Numbered from the stretch's first letter, positions 1-7,105 are shown. The stretch is 11,220 bases of DNA from Nitriliruptoraceae bacterium (GCA_007117945.1 SKTN01000387.1:1-11220), one strand, 5' to 3'. Numbers and translations are program-made. The notes: generated by a model from the sequence alone, not told the origin.

Positions 1-1235
1 ATGGCATCAGCGTCGAGGACCTGGCGCTCGCGACCATCGTGCTCTACCTCATGGTGGCGACGGTGCTCGTCTTCATCATGCACGCCGGGTTCGCGATGCT
101 GGAGGCGGGGTTCACCCGCTCGAAGAACACCGCGAACATCATCGGCAAGAACCTGATGACGATCTCGCTCGGGATCCTCGTCTACTACGCCATCGGTTGG
201 GGGCTGATGTACGGCGAGCAGGTCGCGAGCCTGTTCGGCACGGACAACTTCTTCCTGATCGGTGATACCTACGATCCCGACGGCACCCTGGAGATCGACT
301 TCGCCTTCCAGGCGATGTTCGCGGCCACCGCGGCCACGATCGTCTCCGGTGCGGTCGCGGAGCGCATGAAGTTCGGCGCCTACGTGGCTGTCGCGGTCGT
401 CATGACCGGCCTGATCTATCCCATCGTCGGCGCCTGGACGTGGGGCGGCGGCTGGATCGACCAGCTCGGCTTCGCCGACTTCGCCGGCTCCACGATCGTC
501 CACCTGACCGGTGGCGTCGCGGGCCTGGTGGGCGCCGCCTTCCTCGGCCCCCGCATCGGCAAGTTCGACCCCAAGACCGGCAAGGCACGCGGCATCCCCG
601 GCCACTCCATCGCGCTGGGCGCACTGGGGACCCTGCTGCTGTTCTTCGGCTGGTTCGGCTTCAACGGGGGCTCGGTGCTGGAGCTCGACGGCGAGCTGAT
701 CGGGTTCGTGATCGTCACCACCGCCCTGGCCGGCTCCGCCGGTGGTGCCGCGGCCGGGATCTTCACCCGCCTGAAGAACGGCAAGTGGGACGTGGCCATG
801 ACCGCCAACGGCATCCTCGCCGGGCTGGTGGGTATCACCGCCGGTGCCGACGCGGTGTCGTTCAACATGGCCGCGCTGGTCGGCATCCTGGCCGGAGTCC
901 TGGTCGCCCTCTCCGTGCAGATGTTCGACGCGCTGAAGATCGACGACCCCGTCGGAGCGGTCAGCGTCCACGGCACCTGCGGCATCCTCGGCACCCTGTG
1001 GGTCGGGCTCGCGGCCACCGACGGCGGTCTGTTCTTCGGTGGTGGTGCGGAGCTGCTCATCTCCCAGATCATCGGTATCGCCGGTGTCGTCGCGTGGGTC
1101 GGTGTCGCCTCGGCCATCCTGTTCGGCGTGCTCAAGGCCATGGGCCAGCTGCGCGTCTCCGAGGAGGAGGAGATCGAGGGGCTCGACGTCCACGAGCACG
1201 GTGTGGCCGGCTACCCGGAGCTCGCCCGCAGCTGA
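1..1235 (+). CDS. amt: Ammonium channel/transporter Amt (AmtB family), 5' end outside window
   Basis: Inner-membrane channel that brings ammonium/ammonia into the cell for assimilation by glutamine synthetase. The reading frame is already open at base 3 and has no start in the window, so the N-terminus (perhaps a few tens of residues) is missing; about 410 residues are present. Family marks are clear. The twin pore histidines lie in STIVHLTGG (codon at 501) and VSVHGTCG (codon at 969). The pore segment GWFGFNGGS carries the Phe and Ser matching E. coli Phe215 and Ser219, and there is a WTWGGGW loop. The cytoplasmic tail ends in GLDVHEHGVAGYPE, the conserved C-terminal region through which PII proteins and subunit cross-talk act. 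Many hydrophobic segments alternate with short loops. No glnK/glnB follows, although that is the usual partner; a hairpin and a convergent gene come next. Family assignment is very secure; substrate preference is inferred from the family. Confidence 0.97.
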   Translation, partial: GISVEDLALATIVLYLMVATVLVFIMHAGFAMLEAGFTRSKNTANIIGKNLMTISLGILVYYAIGWGLMYGEQVASLFGTDNFFLIGDTYDPDGTLEIDFAFQAMFAATAATIVSGAVAERMKFGAYVAVAVVMTGLIYPIVGAWTWGGGWIDQLGFADFAGSTIVHLTGGVAGLVGAAFLGPRIGKFDPKTGKARGIPGHSIALGALGTLLLFFGWFGFNGGSVLELDGELIGFVIVTTALAGSAGGAAAGIFTRLKNGKWDVAMTANGILAGLVGITAGADAVSFNMAALVGILAGVLVALSVQMFDALKIDDPVGAVSVHGTCGILGTLWVGLAATDGGLFFGGGAELLISQIIGIAGVVAWVGVASAILFGVLKAMGQLRVSEEEEIEGLDVHEHGVAGYPELARS

Positions 1236-1250
1236 GCGGGACGGCGCGAC

Positions 1251-1300
1251 GTGACGGTGGGGGTCGAGGGTCCGCAAGGGGCCCCGGCCCCCACCGTCGC
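1251..1300. terminator. Long GC-rich hairpin between convergent genes, probable bidirectional terminator
   Basis: Ten bases at 1254-1263 (ACGGTGGGGG) are perfectly complementary to 1288-1297 (CCCCCACCGT). Pairing continues outward to 1251/1300 with one G-T pair. It continues inward to 1273/1278 with two mismatches (1267/1284 and 1270/1281) and two G-T pairs, closing on a GCAA loop at 1274-1277, a GNRA tetraloop. It starts 16 bases after the amt stop and ends 40 bases before the stop of the minus-strand peptidase gene, so it could terminate both transcripts. No T-run follows on either side, as is common in actinobacteria. GACGGCG at 1240-1246 can also pair with CGCCGTC at 1298-1304, giving an alternative base. 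The structure is seen directly; its terminator role is inferred. Confidence 0.75.
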
Positions 1301-1339
1301 CGTCACACCCCGGAGATGGTCGGCCCGCCGCGCCGGTGC

Positions 1340-2551
1340 TCAGCGTGCGCCGGTGGGCACCGGCCCCGGGTTCGCGGCGCGTTCCCGACGCGCCCAGTAC
1401 CGCTGGACCCAGGGTGGACGCCGGTCCACCGGTGGGTCCTGGAGCAGCGCCGTGCGCCAGCGCTCGCGCAGTTGGGCGAGGTGTGCGACGGCCTCCTCGC
1501 CGTCGAGGGCGTGCTCGAGCACGGCCTGCTCCATCGGTGCGCGCTCCGCGGCCAGCCGCGGCAGCCAGCGCCCCGGATCGCGGATCGCCTGTCGGTGGAC
1601 CGCTTCGTGGCGCCACCACCAGCTCCCAGGGTCCTCAACGGCGGTGGGAGCGGAACCGAGGGGCAGCGGATGGTCGATCTCGACGGGCAGGAACGCCGAG
1701 GTACAGGGTGCGGCGGTGGCCGTGGCCAGGTGACGGTCACCGCCCTCCGACAGCTCGCTGACCCACGACGCGGTGGTCTGGGTCGCGGCGAGCAGGCCCC
1801 CGGGGTGGGCGCAGGGTGCGGCCAGGGCCCCGTTGAGGGGGTGGTAGCGCGGGGCGGTGCGGCCCGCACCGTGGTCGCGGAGCACCGCGATGAGACCGGC
1901 CAGGTCACCGGCCCGCGTCGCACCCTCGGTGGTGCGCTGCCGGCGCACCCGGCAGGCCGCCACCCGGCCGCGCAGCCGGTCGGCATAGGGCTCGGCGAAC
2001 CCGGGGATCGTCAGCCCGTTGGAGATGCTGCGCACACCTGCACCCACCACCTCGACGGCCCACCGGCTCCCCGCCGTCTCCAGCACGTAGGCGCCGCCGC
2101 GGTCGGCGACCAGGAAGCTCGAGTCGTAGCTGAAGCCCGGGTCCTCCCAGCCGCAGCGGCCTCCCTGCCCGTGGCGTTCGAGCAGGGCCACGATGGTGTC
2201 GACGGCCTCCTCGGCGTCGCGTGCACGCTCCAGTGCCAGCCGCAGCAGGTCCATCCCCGTCAGGCCCGTGGACGGGCGTGGCTCGGTGGTGAACACCGCC
2301 TCGTTGCCGATCGTGACCCCGTGCTCGTTGGTGCCCATCTCCGCGCCCCACATCCAGAAGGGCCGCGACAGCAGCACCGCGTGGGTGTGGCTGACCTGGG
2401 GCACGCTCAGGTGGGTGCAGCGCAGCGGGGTTCCCGGTGCGTGGTCGCCGGCGGGGTGCCACTCGAGCAGTTGCGCCTCGTTGGCGTCACGGTCGGAGTT
2501 CTTCGCGAACCGCACGGCATCGCGGGCCACCACCACCACGGTGTCGCACAC
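1340..2551 (-). CDS. Secernin-type peptidase C69 family protein (putative N-terminal nucleophile dipeptidase)
   Basis: A predicted Ntn hydrolase of the secernin/peptidase C69 group, 403 residues, probably cytoplasmic because no signal peptide is seen. The GTG at 2549-2551 is chosen as start because it places Cys at position 2 (M-CDTVVVVARD), where removal of the initiator Met exposes the nucleophile. It is also preceded by GGGAGG with a 6-base spacer. Recognisable blocks are FAKNSDRDANEAQLLEW near the N-terminus, SRPFWMWGAEMGTNEHGV followed by IGNEAVFT, LLERHGQGG, VLETAGSRWAVE, and ATAAPCTSAFLPVEI. All match the secernin pattern. The C-terminal part is Arg-, Ala- and Pro-rich. Family members hydrolyse dipeptides or amide bonds, but the substrate here cannot be told. 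It is convergent with amt and divergent from glnA2; the latter arrangement could allow joint regulation. The family call is secure, the function is open. Confidence 0.9.
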   Translation of the reverse strand: MCDTVVVVARDAVRFAKNSDRDANEAQLLEWHPAGDHAPGTPLRCTHLSVPQVSHTHAVLLSRPFWMWGAEMGTNEHGVTIGNEAVFTTEPRPSTGLTGMDLLRLALERARDAEEAVDTIVALLERHGQGGRCGWEDPGFSYDSSFLVADRGGAYVLETAGSRWAVEVVGAGVRSISNGLTIPGFAEPYADRLRGRVAACRVRRQRTTEGATRAGDLAGLIAVLRDHGAGRTAPRYHPLNGALAAPCAHPGGLLAATQTTASWVSELSEGGDRHLATATAAPCTSAFLPVEIDHPLPLGSAPTAVEDPGSWWWRHEAVHRQAIRDPGRWLPRLAAERAPMEQAVLEHALDGEEAVAHLAQLRERWRTALLQDPPVDRRPPWVQRYWARRERAANPGPVPTGAR

Positions 2552-2557
2552 CCCGGA

Positions 2558-2563
2558 CCTCCC
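2558..2563 (-). promoter_or_regulatory. Ribosome binding site of the C69 peptidase gene
   Basis: On the minus strand this reads GGGAGG and lies 6 bases upstream of the GTG at 2551-2549. It favours that start over the GTG at 2602, which would bury the proposed catalytic Cys at residue 19. Confidence 0.75.
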
Positions 2564-2595
2564 GCCGTCCTCCGGCGACCCTACCGTCGCCCGGA

Positions 2596-2616
2596 CCGGC
2601 ACTACGCTGCCGGCAC
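2596..2616 (+). repeat. Short direct repeat CCGGCAC flanking the candidate glnA2 -10 hexamer
   Basis: Two identical copies of CCGGCAC (2596-2602 and 2610-2616) start 14 bases apart and enclose TACGCTG. Such a repeat overlapping a -10 box could be an operator. In GC-rich DNA it may equally be chance. Confidence 0.3.
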
Positions 2617-2675
2617 CGTCACCCCCCCGGTCCCGGGCGGACCCCCCTCCCGTCGGCCAGCACCGGGGGCGATGC

Positions 2676-2679
2676 GAGG
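2676..2679 (+). promoter_or_regulatory. Ribosome binding site of glnA2
   Basis: GAGG at 2676-2679 lies 9 bases before the ATG at 2689. It directly abuts the alternative ATG at 2680, so it supports 2689, the start that also matches the mycobacterial GlnA2 N-terminus (MDxQ). Confidence 0.65.
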
Positions 2680-2688
2680 ATGAGGCTC

Positions 2689-4035
2689 ATGGACAAGCAG
2701 CAGGAGTACGTGCTCCGCACCGTCGAGGAGCGCGACGTCCGGTTCATCCGGCTGTGGTTCACCGACGTGCTCGGGTTCCTCAAGAGCGTCGCGATCACCG
2801 CTGCGGAGCTCGAGAACGCCTTCAGCGAGGGCATGGGCTTCGACGGTTCCTCGATCGACGGCTTCGCGCGGGTCCAGGAGGCCGACATGGTCCTGGTCCC
2901 CGACGCCTCGACCTTCCAGGTGCTGCCCTGGCGGCCCGAGTCCCAGGGTGTGGCCCGGATGTTCTGCGACATCCTCACCCCCGACGGCCAGCCCTTCGCC
3001 GCCGACCCCCGGCTGGTCCTCAAGCGCCAGCTCGAGCGTGCCGCGGAGATGGGCTTCACCTTCTACGTCCACCCGGAGATGGAGTTCTTCCTCTTCGCCG
3101 GTCCGAACGACCCGACCCCGCTGGACAACGGCTCCTACTTCGACATGACGCCGCTGGACGTGCAGCAGGACTTCCGCCGCCAGACCATCAACACCCTGGA
3201 GCGGATGGGCATCAGCGTGGAGTTCTCCCACCACGAGGTCGCGCCCTCCCAGCACGAGATCGACCTGCGCTACGCCGACGCCCTGACCATGGCCGACAAC
3301 GTCATGACCTTCCGGCTGGTGGTCAAGGAGACCGCTCTGCAGCGCGGCATCTACGCCTCCTTCATGCCCAAGCCCATGGAGGGCCAGTGGGGCAGCGCCA
3401 TGCACCTGCACCTGTCGCTGTTCGAGGGGGACACCAACGCCTTCCACGACCCCAGCGACCCCTACCTGCTCTCGCCCCTGGCGCGCTCCTTCACCGCGGG
3501 CCTGCTGCGCCACGCCCGCGAGATCACCGCGGTCACCAACCAGTGGGTCAACTCCTACAAGCGGCTCAGCGCGCGGCTGCACGGACCCCTGCCCTCGGGC
3601 GAGGCGCCGGTGTTCACCACCTGGGGCCACTCCAACCGTTCCGCCCTGATCCGGATACCGATGCACAAGCCGCGCAAGGGTGCCTCCAGCCGGATCGAGT
3701 ACCGCGCCCCCGATCCGGCCTGCAACCCCTACCTCGCCTTCGCTCTGCTGCTGTCGGCAGGACTGAAGGGCATCGAGGAGGGCTACGAGCTGCCCGACGA
3801 GAGCGAGGACAACAGCTTCGAGCTCACCGACGCCGAACGGGCCGCGGAGGGCATCGACCGGCTGCCCTCCAGCCTCGGTGAGGCACTGAGCGTCATGGAG
3901 TCCTCGGAGCTGGTGGCCGAGACCCTGGGTGAGCACCTGTTCAGCCACTTCCTCGCCAACAAGCGCGCGGAGTGGGACGAGTACGCGGCGCACGTTACGG
4001 ACTTCGAGCTCTCGCGCTACCTCCCCCTGCTCTGA
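2689..4035 (+). CDS. glnA2: Type I glutamine synthetase-like ligase, GlnA2 type, without the adenylylation tyrosine
   Basis: ATP-dependent ligase of the glutamine synthetase I family, 448 residues, close to the length of M. tuberculosis GlnA2. The N-terminal beta-grasp domain carries WFTDVLGFLKSVAI and GFDGSSIDGF (Phe51 onward). The catalytic domain carries YVHPEMEFFLF, SVEFSHHEVAPSQHEIDLRY, NQWVNSYKRL, GEAPVFTTWGHSNRSALIRIP, and RAPDPACNPYLAFALLLSAGLKG. At the site of the adenylylated Tyr (NLY in E. coli-type enzymes) it reads DNSFELT, with Phe377. Eleven residues (294-304) separate YKRL from the flap Glu305, whereas four are usual. Mycobacterial GlnA2 has been reported to make D-glutamine/D-isoglutamine, and a Streptomyces GlnA2 acts on polyamines, so ordinary glutamine synthesis is not assured. 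It is followed by glnE after 7 bases, the actinobacterial order. The family is certain; the GlnA2 subtype rests on sequence resemblance and context. Confidence 0.93.
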   Translation: MDKQQEYVLRTVEERDVRFIRLWFTDVLGFLKSVAITAAELENAFSEGMGFDGSSIDGFARVQEADMVLVPDASTFQVLPWRPESQGVARMFCDILTPDGQPFAADPRLVLKRQLERAAEMGFTFYVHPEMEFFLFAGPNDPTPLDNGSYFDMTPLDVQQDFRRQTINTLERMGISVEFSHHEVAPSQHEIDLRYADALTMADNVMTFRLVVKETALQRGIYASFMPKPMEGQWGSAMHLHLSLFEGDTNAFHDPSDPYLLSPLARSFTAGLLRHAREITAVTNQWVNSYKRLSARLHGPLPSGEAPVFTTWGHSNRSALIRIPMHKPRKGASSRIEYRAPDPACNPYLAFALLLSAGLKGIEEGYELPDESEDNSFELTDAERAAEGIDRLPSSLGEALSVMESSELVAETLGEHLFSHFLANKRAEWDEYAAHVTDFELSRYLPLL

Positions 4036-4042
4036 TCGCGTC

Positions 4043-7039
4043 GTGAGCGAGGACCGGAACCGTCGCCTGCGTGCGCGCCTGGCCCGGGCGGGCCTGGCGG
4101 CGGACGCCGCGATCCAGGACCTGACCGAGGCCGAGCTCCTCGTGGACGACGAGGTCGACGAGGGCCTGTTGCTCGTGCTGTCCGAGGCTGCGGACCCCGA
4201 CGACGCCCTGCGGTCGGTGGCCACCCTGGCGCGGACCGACCGGCCCCTCTACGAGCGGGTCCGCGGCAACGCCGACTGGTTGCAGCGGGTGGTGTCGGTG
4301 GCCGGCGCATCACGGCCCCTGGGGGATCTCCTCGGGCGCTACTCCGACGCCGTGGAGGCGCTCAGGACCCTCGACCGTGTCGAGGTCGACTTCACCGCAC
4401 AGGCGGTGGCAGAGGCCGTGGCCGCCAGTGACGACCCCGCGGAGCAGGCCGCCGGGATCGCCGCGATCCGCCGGCGTGCCACCGCCGATCTCGCCGGACG
4501 TGACCTCACCGGCCACGCCAGTCTCGATGAGGTGGGCGACGAGCTCGCACGGTTGGCCGAGGGCGTGCTCACCGGTGCGCTCCAGGCGGTCCACGCGGCC
4601 GTGGCCGGCGACGACCCGGCGGCCCGGATCGCGGTGATCGGGATGGGCAAGCTCGGCGGAAGCGAGCTCAACTACGTCTCCGACGTCGACGTGGTGTTCG
4701 TCCACGAGCCCCTCGACGGCGTCGAGGAGGAGCGTGCCAACCAGCAGACACGCGAGGTGCTCACGCGCCTGTTGGAGCTGCTCAACGCCTCCACCACCAT
4801 GGGGCGGGCCTACGACGTCGACCCGACCCTGCGCCCCGAGGGCCGTTCCGGTGCCCTGTCCCGCACCGTCGCCAGCTTCGAGGCCTACTGGGAGCGGTGG
4901 GCCAAGACCTGGGAGTTCCAGGCGCTGCTCAAGGCCCGGCCCGTGGCCGGTGACCTCGACCTCGGTGCCCGGTTGCTCGCCGCCGCGGAGCCCTACGTGT
5001 GGCCCGAGCAGCTCGACCCCGAGGTCGTGGCCGAGATCCGCCGGATGAAGGGCCGTATCGAGGCCAAGCCCGAGGTCCGCCGCCACGGCGAGCGGCAGCT
5101 CAAGCTCGGCCCCGGGGGCATCCGCGACATCGAGTTCACCGTGCAGTTGCTGCAGTTGGTGCACGGACGCGGTGACCGCTCCCTGCGCTGCACGGGCACC
5201 CTGCCGACGCTGGAGGCCCTGGCCGCCAACGGCTACGTCGACGAGGACGACGCCGCGGCCTTCGCGGACGCCTACCGGCAGCTGCGCACCGTCGAGCACC
5301 GGCTCCAGCTGGCCCACGAGCGTCGTACCCACACCATCCCCGCCGACGAACGGCGCCAGGAGTGGCTGGCGCGCACCCTGGGCTACCGGGCCGAGGGGCA
5401 GGTGTCGGCCAGGGAACCCTTCCTGGCCGAGCTGAGCCGTGTCCAGGGCCAGGTCTCCGACCTCCACGCCCGGCTGTTCTACCGCCCGCTGCTCGAGGTG
5501 TACGCCACCGTGCCCGCCCGGGCCGCCGGGGTGAGCGTGCCGGGTGAGATCAGCGCCATGGGCGAGGCCGCGGCCGTCGAGCGGTTGCGGCTGCTCGGCT
5601 TCCGTGACGGGGCTGCGGCGCTGAAGGACATCGGTGCCATCACCGGGGGGGTGACACGCCTGGCCCGGACCGTGCGCGCCGTGCTGCCCGCGGTGCTGCA
5701 GGTCCTACAGGACACCCCCGATCCCGACGCGGGACTGACCGCCTTCCGCCGGCTGGTCGAGGCCCAGGGCGCCTCCTCGGAGCTGCTGGCCTACCTCAGG
5801 GACCATCCCGACGCGGCCGACCTGGTCGGCCGAGTGCTCGGGACCAGCCAGGTGGCGGGGGAGCTGCTGGTCAGCCAGCCCCAGGGGGTGGACTGGCTGA
5901 AGGATCCACGGGTGCGTGAGCAGCCCCGCAGCCGCGATGAGCTGGTCAGGCTGGCGGTGGGACGGCTGCACTGGCAGGACACCACCGCGGCGCTCCGCCG
6001 TTTCAAGCGGCACGAGCTGCTGCGGATCGTGCTCAGGGACCTCTCGGGTGGCACCACCGTCGGGGGCGTGGGTGAGGAGCTGACCGCCCTGGGCGAGGCC
6101 TGCCTGACCGGGGCGCTGCGCGATGAGCTGCGGCGCCAGGCCCGTGATCGGGGGCTGTCCGGCCCCGACGAGCTGCCCGTCAGCCTCGCTGTGATCGGGA
6201 TGGGCAAGCTCGGTGGCCGGGAGCTGCACTACGTCTCCGACCTCGACGTGCTCTTCGTCCACGAGGCCGTGGACGGCGCCGACGAGCGCGAGGCCACGCG
6301 ACTGGCCCTGGAGATCGCGGGCAACGTGATGCGCTCGCTGTCGACGATCACCTCGGAGGGCACGGCCTTCGTGGTCGACGCCGACCTGCGCCCCGAGGGG
6401 CGCAACGGCCCCCTGTCGCGCTCCTTCGCCTCCTACACCGCGTACTGGGAGCGGTGGGCCGAGCCCTGGGAACACCAGTCCCTGCTGCGTGCCCGCCACG
6501 TCGCGGGGGACCGCGACCTGGGCAACCGCCTGGTCGCAGCCGCGCAGGTCCACGCCTACCCCGAGGACCCCAGCGACGTGGCGGTGCCGATGCGCCGGAT
6601 GAAGGCACGGTTGGAGAAGGAGCGCATCCCCCGGCGCGTGTCGCCCGAGCGCCACCTCAAGCTCGGCCCCGGGGGGCTGTCCGACGTGGAGTGGACCGTG
6701 CAGCTGGTCCTCCAGCAGCACGGTGGGGCCCAGCCGTCGTTGCGCACGCCGTCGACGATGGCCGGGATCGACCTGCTCCAGGACGCCAGCCTGCTGGACC
6801 ACCGGGACGCCGACTGGCTGCGTGACGGCTACCGGTTCCTCTCGGAGCTGCGCAACCGCCTCTACCTGCGCCGACACCGCGACGTGGACGTGCTGCCCTC
6901 CTCGCAGCTGCAGCTGGAGACCCTGGCGCGCGCGATGGGGTACGGACGGGGAGGGTGGCAGGAGCTCGAGGAGGAGCGGCGTCGCTACGCCCGACGGGTC
7001 CGTGCGGTGTGCGAGCGGGTGTTCTACGACGGGCTGTGA
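4043..7039 (+). CDS. glnE: Bifunctional glutamine synthetase adenylyltransferase/adenylyl-removase
   Basis: Controls glutamine synthetase by adding AMP to, or removing it from, a tyrosine on each GS subunit. It has 998 residues, full length for the family (about 950-1000). It has two homologous halves. The N-terminal half (adenylyl-removing in E. coli) has IGMGKLGGSELNYVSDVDVV with metal-binding Asp214 and Asp216. The C-terminal half (adenylylating) has IGMGKLGGRELHYVSDLDVL with Asp733 and Asp735. Both halves also carry LRPEGR, YWERWA, LLxARxVAGD and LKLGPGG. All four metal-binding aspartates are intact, so both activities are expected. The GTG at 4043 lies 7 bases after the glnA2 stop with no purine-rich ribosome site, which suggests translational coupling. 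The neighbouring GS lacks the target Tyr, so the likely substrate is a GlnA1-type enzyme encoded elsewhere. PII, the usual partner of GlnE, is not encoded in the window. Confidence 0.97.
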   Translation: MSEDRNRRLRARLARAGLAADAAIQDLTEAELLVDDEVDEGLLLVLSEAADPDDALRSVATLARTDRPLYERVRGNADWLQRVVSVAGASRPLGDLLGRYSDAVEALRTLDRVEVDFTAQAVAEAVAASDDPAEQAAGIAAIRRRATADLAGRDLTGHASLDEVGDELARLAEGVLTGALQAVHAAVAGDDPAARIAVIGMGKLGGSELNYVSDVDVVFVHEPLDGVEEERANQQTREVLTRLLELLNASTTMGRAYDVDPTLRPEGRSGALSRTVASFEAYWERWAKTWEFQALLKARPVAGDLDLGARLLAAAEPYVWPEQLDPEVVAEIRRMKGRIEAKPEVRRHGERQLKLGPGGIRDIEFTVQLLQLVHGRGDRSLRCTGTLPTLEALAANGYVDEDDAAAFADAYRQLRTVEHRLQLAHERRTHTIPADERRQEWLARTLGYRAEGQVSAREPFLAELSRVQGQVSDLHARLFYRPLLEVYATVPARAAGVSVPGEISAMGEAAAVERLRLLGFRDGAAALKDIGAITGGVTRLARTVRAVLPAVLQVLQDTPDPDAGLTAFRRLVEAQGASSELLAYLRDHPDAADLVGRVLGTSQVAGELLVSQPQGVDWLKDPRVREQPRSRDELVRLAVGRLHWQDTTAALRRFKRHELLRIVLRDLSGGTTVGGVGEELTALGEACLTGALRDELRRQARDRGLSGPDELPVSLAVIGMGKLGGRELHYVSDLDVLFVHEAVDGADEREATRLALEIAGNVMRSLSTITSEGTAFVVDADLRPEGRNGPLSRSFASYTAYWERWAEPWEHQSLLRARHVAGDRDLGNRLVAAAQVHAYPEDPSDVAVPMRRMKARLEKERIPRRVSPERHLKLGPGGLSDVEWTVQLVLQQHGGAQPSLRTPSTMAGIDLLQDASLLDHRDADWLRDGYRFLSELRNRLYLRRHRDVDVLPSSQLQLETLARAMGYGRGGWQELEEERRRYARRVRAVCERVFYDGL

Positions 7040-7086
7040 GCCGTGTCGTGCGGTGGGCGCGGTGTGGGCTCCAGCGCCCGCGCGCT

Positions 7087-7105
7087 CTACGCTGCCCGCC
7101 GGAGG
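7087..7105 (+). promoter_or_regulatory. Candidate -10 box and ribosome binding site for the alpha/beta hydrolase gene
   Basis: TACGCT at 7088-7093 lies 21 bases before the preferred GTG (7115) and sits in the same 10-mer, CTACGCTGCC, that occurs before glnA2. GGAGG at 7101-7105 has a 9-base spacer to that GTG and decides the start. No good -35 box is seen. If active, the promoter would let the hydrolase pair be expressed apart from glnE. Confidence 0.45.

Larger units (their letters stand above)
2552..2688. promoter_or_regulatory. Divergent intergenic region with candidate promoters for the C69 gene and glnA2
   Basis: This 137-base region separates the peptidase start (2551, minus) from the glnA2 start (2689, plus). 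A plus-strand -10-like hexamer TACGCT lies at 2603-2608. A minus-strand -10-like hexamer TAGGGT occupies 2583-2578, about 26 bases from the peptidase start. Neither has a convincing -35 box. The 7-mer CCGGCAC occurs at 2596-2602 and 2610-2616, as direct repeats flanking the plus-strand hexamer. The glnA2 leader (about 2615-2688) is C-rich, with a seven-C run at 2622-2628 and a six-C run at 2642-2647 that could pair with GGGGG at 2665-2669. No convincing GlnR-type box (GTnAC-n6-GnAAC) was found. Promoter placement is inferred. Confidence 0.4.

Noticed and set aside
2552..2602. Upstream GTG start (2602) for the C69 gene
   Set aside because: It would put 17 extra residues before the N-terminal nucleophile Cys and overlap the glnA2 promoter region. 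The 2551 GTG has a good ribosome site.
2610..2640. GlnR box upstream of glnA2
   Set aside because: GTCAC occurs near 2619 but the paired GnAAC half is missing, so the match is not better than chance.
440..2683. 747-codon plus-strand open frame across amt and the C69 gene
   Set aside because: It is Arg/Pro/Gly-rich low-complexity translation, runs through amt in another frame and antisense to the C69 gene, and crosses the hairpin. It is a by-product of high GC.
2602..4224. 540-codon minus-strand open frame opposite glnA2
   Set aside because: Antisense to a certain gene, with no recognisable domain. Such long frames are expected where third positions are nearly all G or C.
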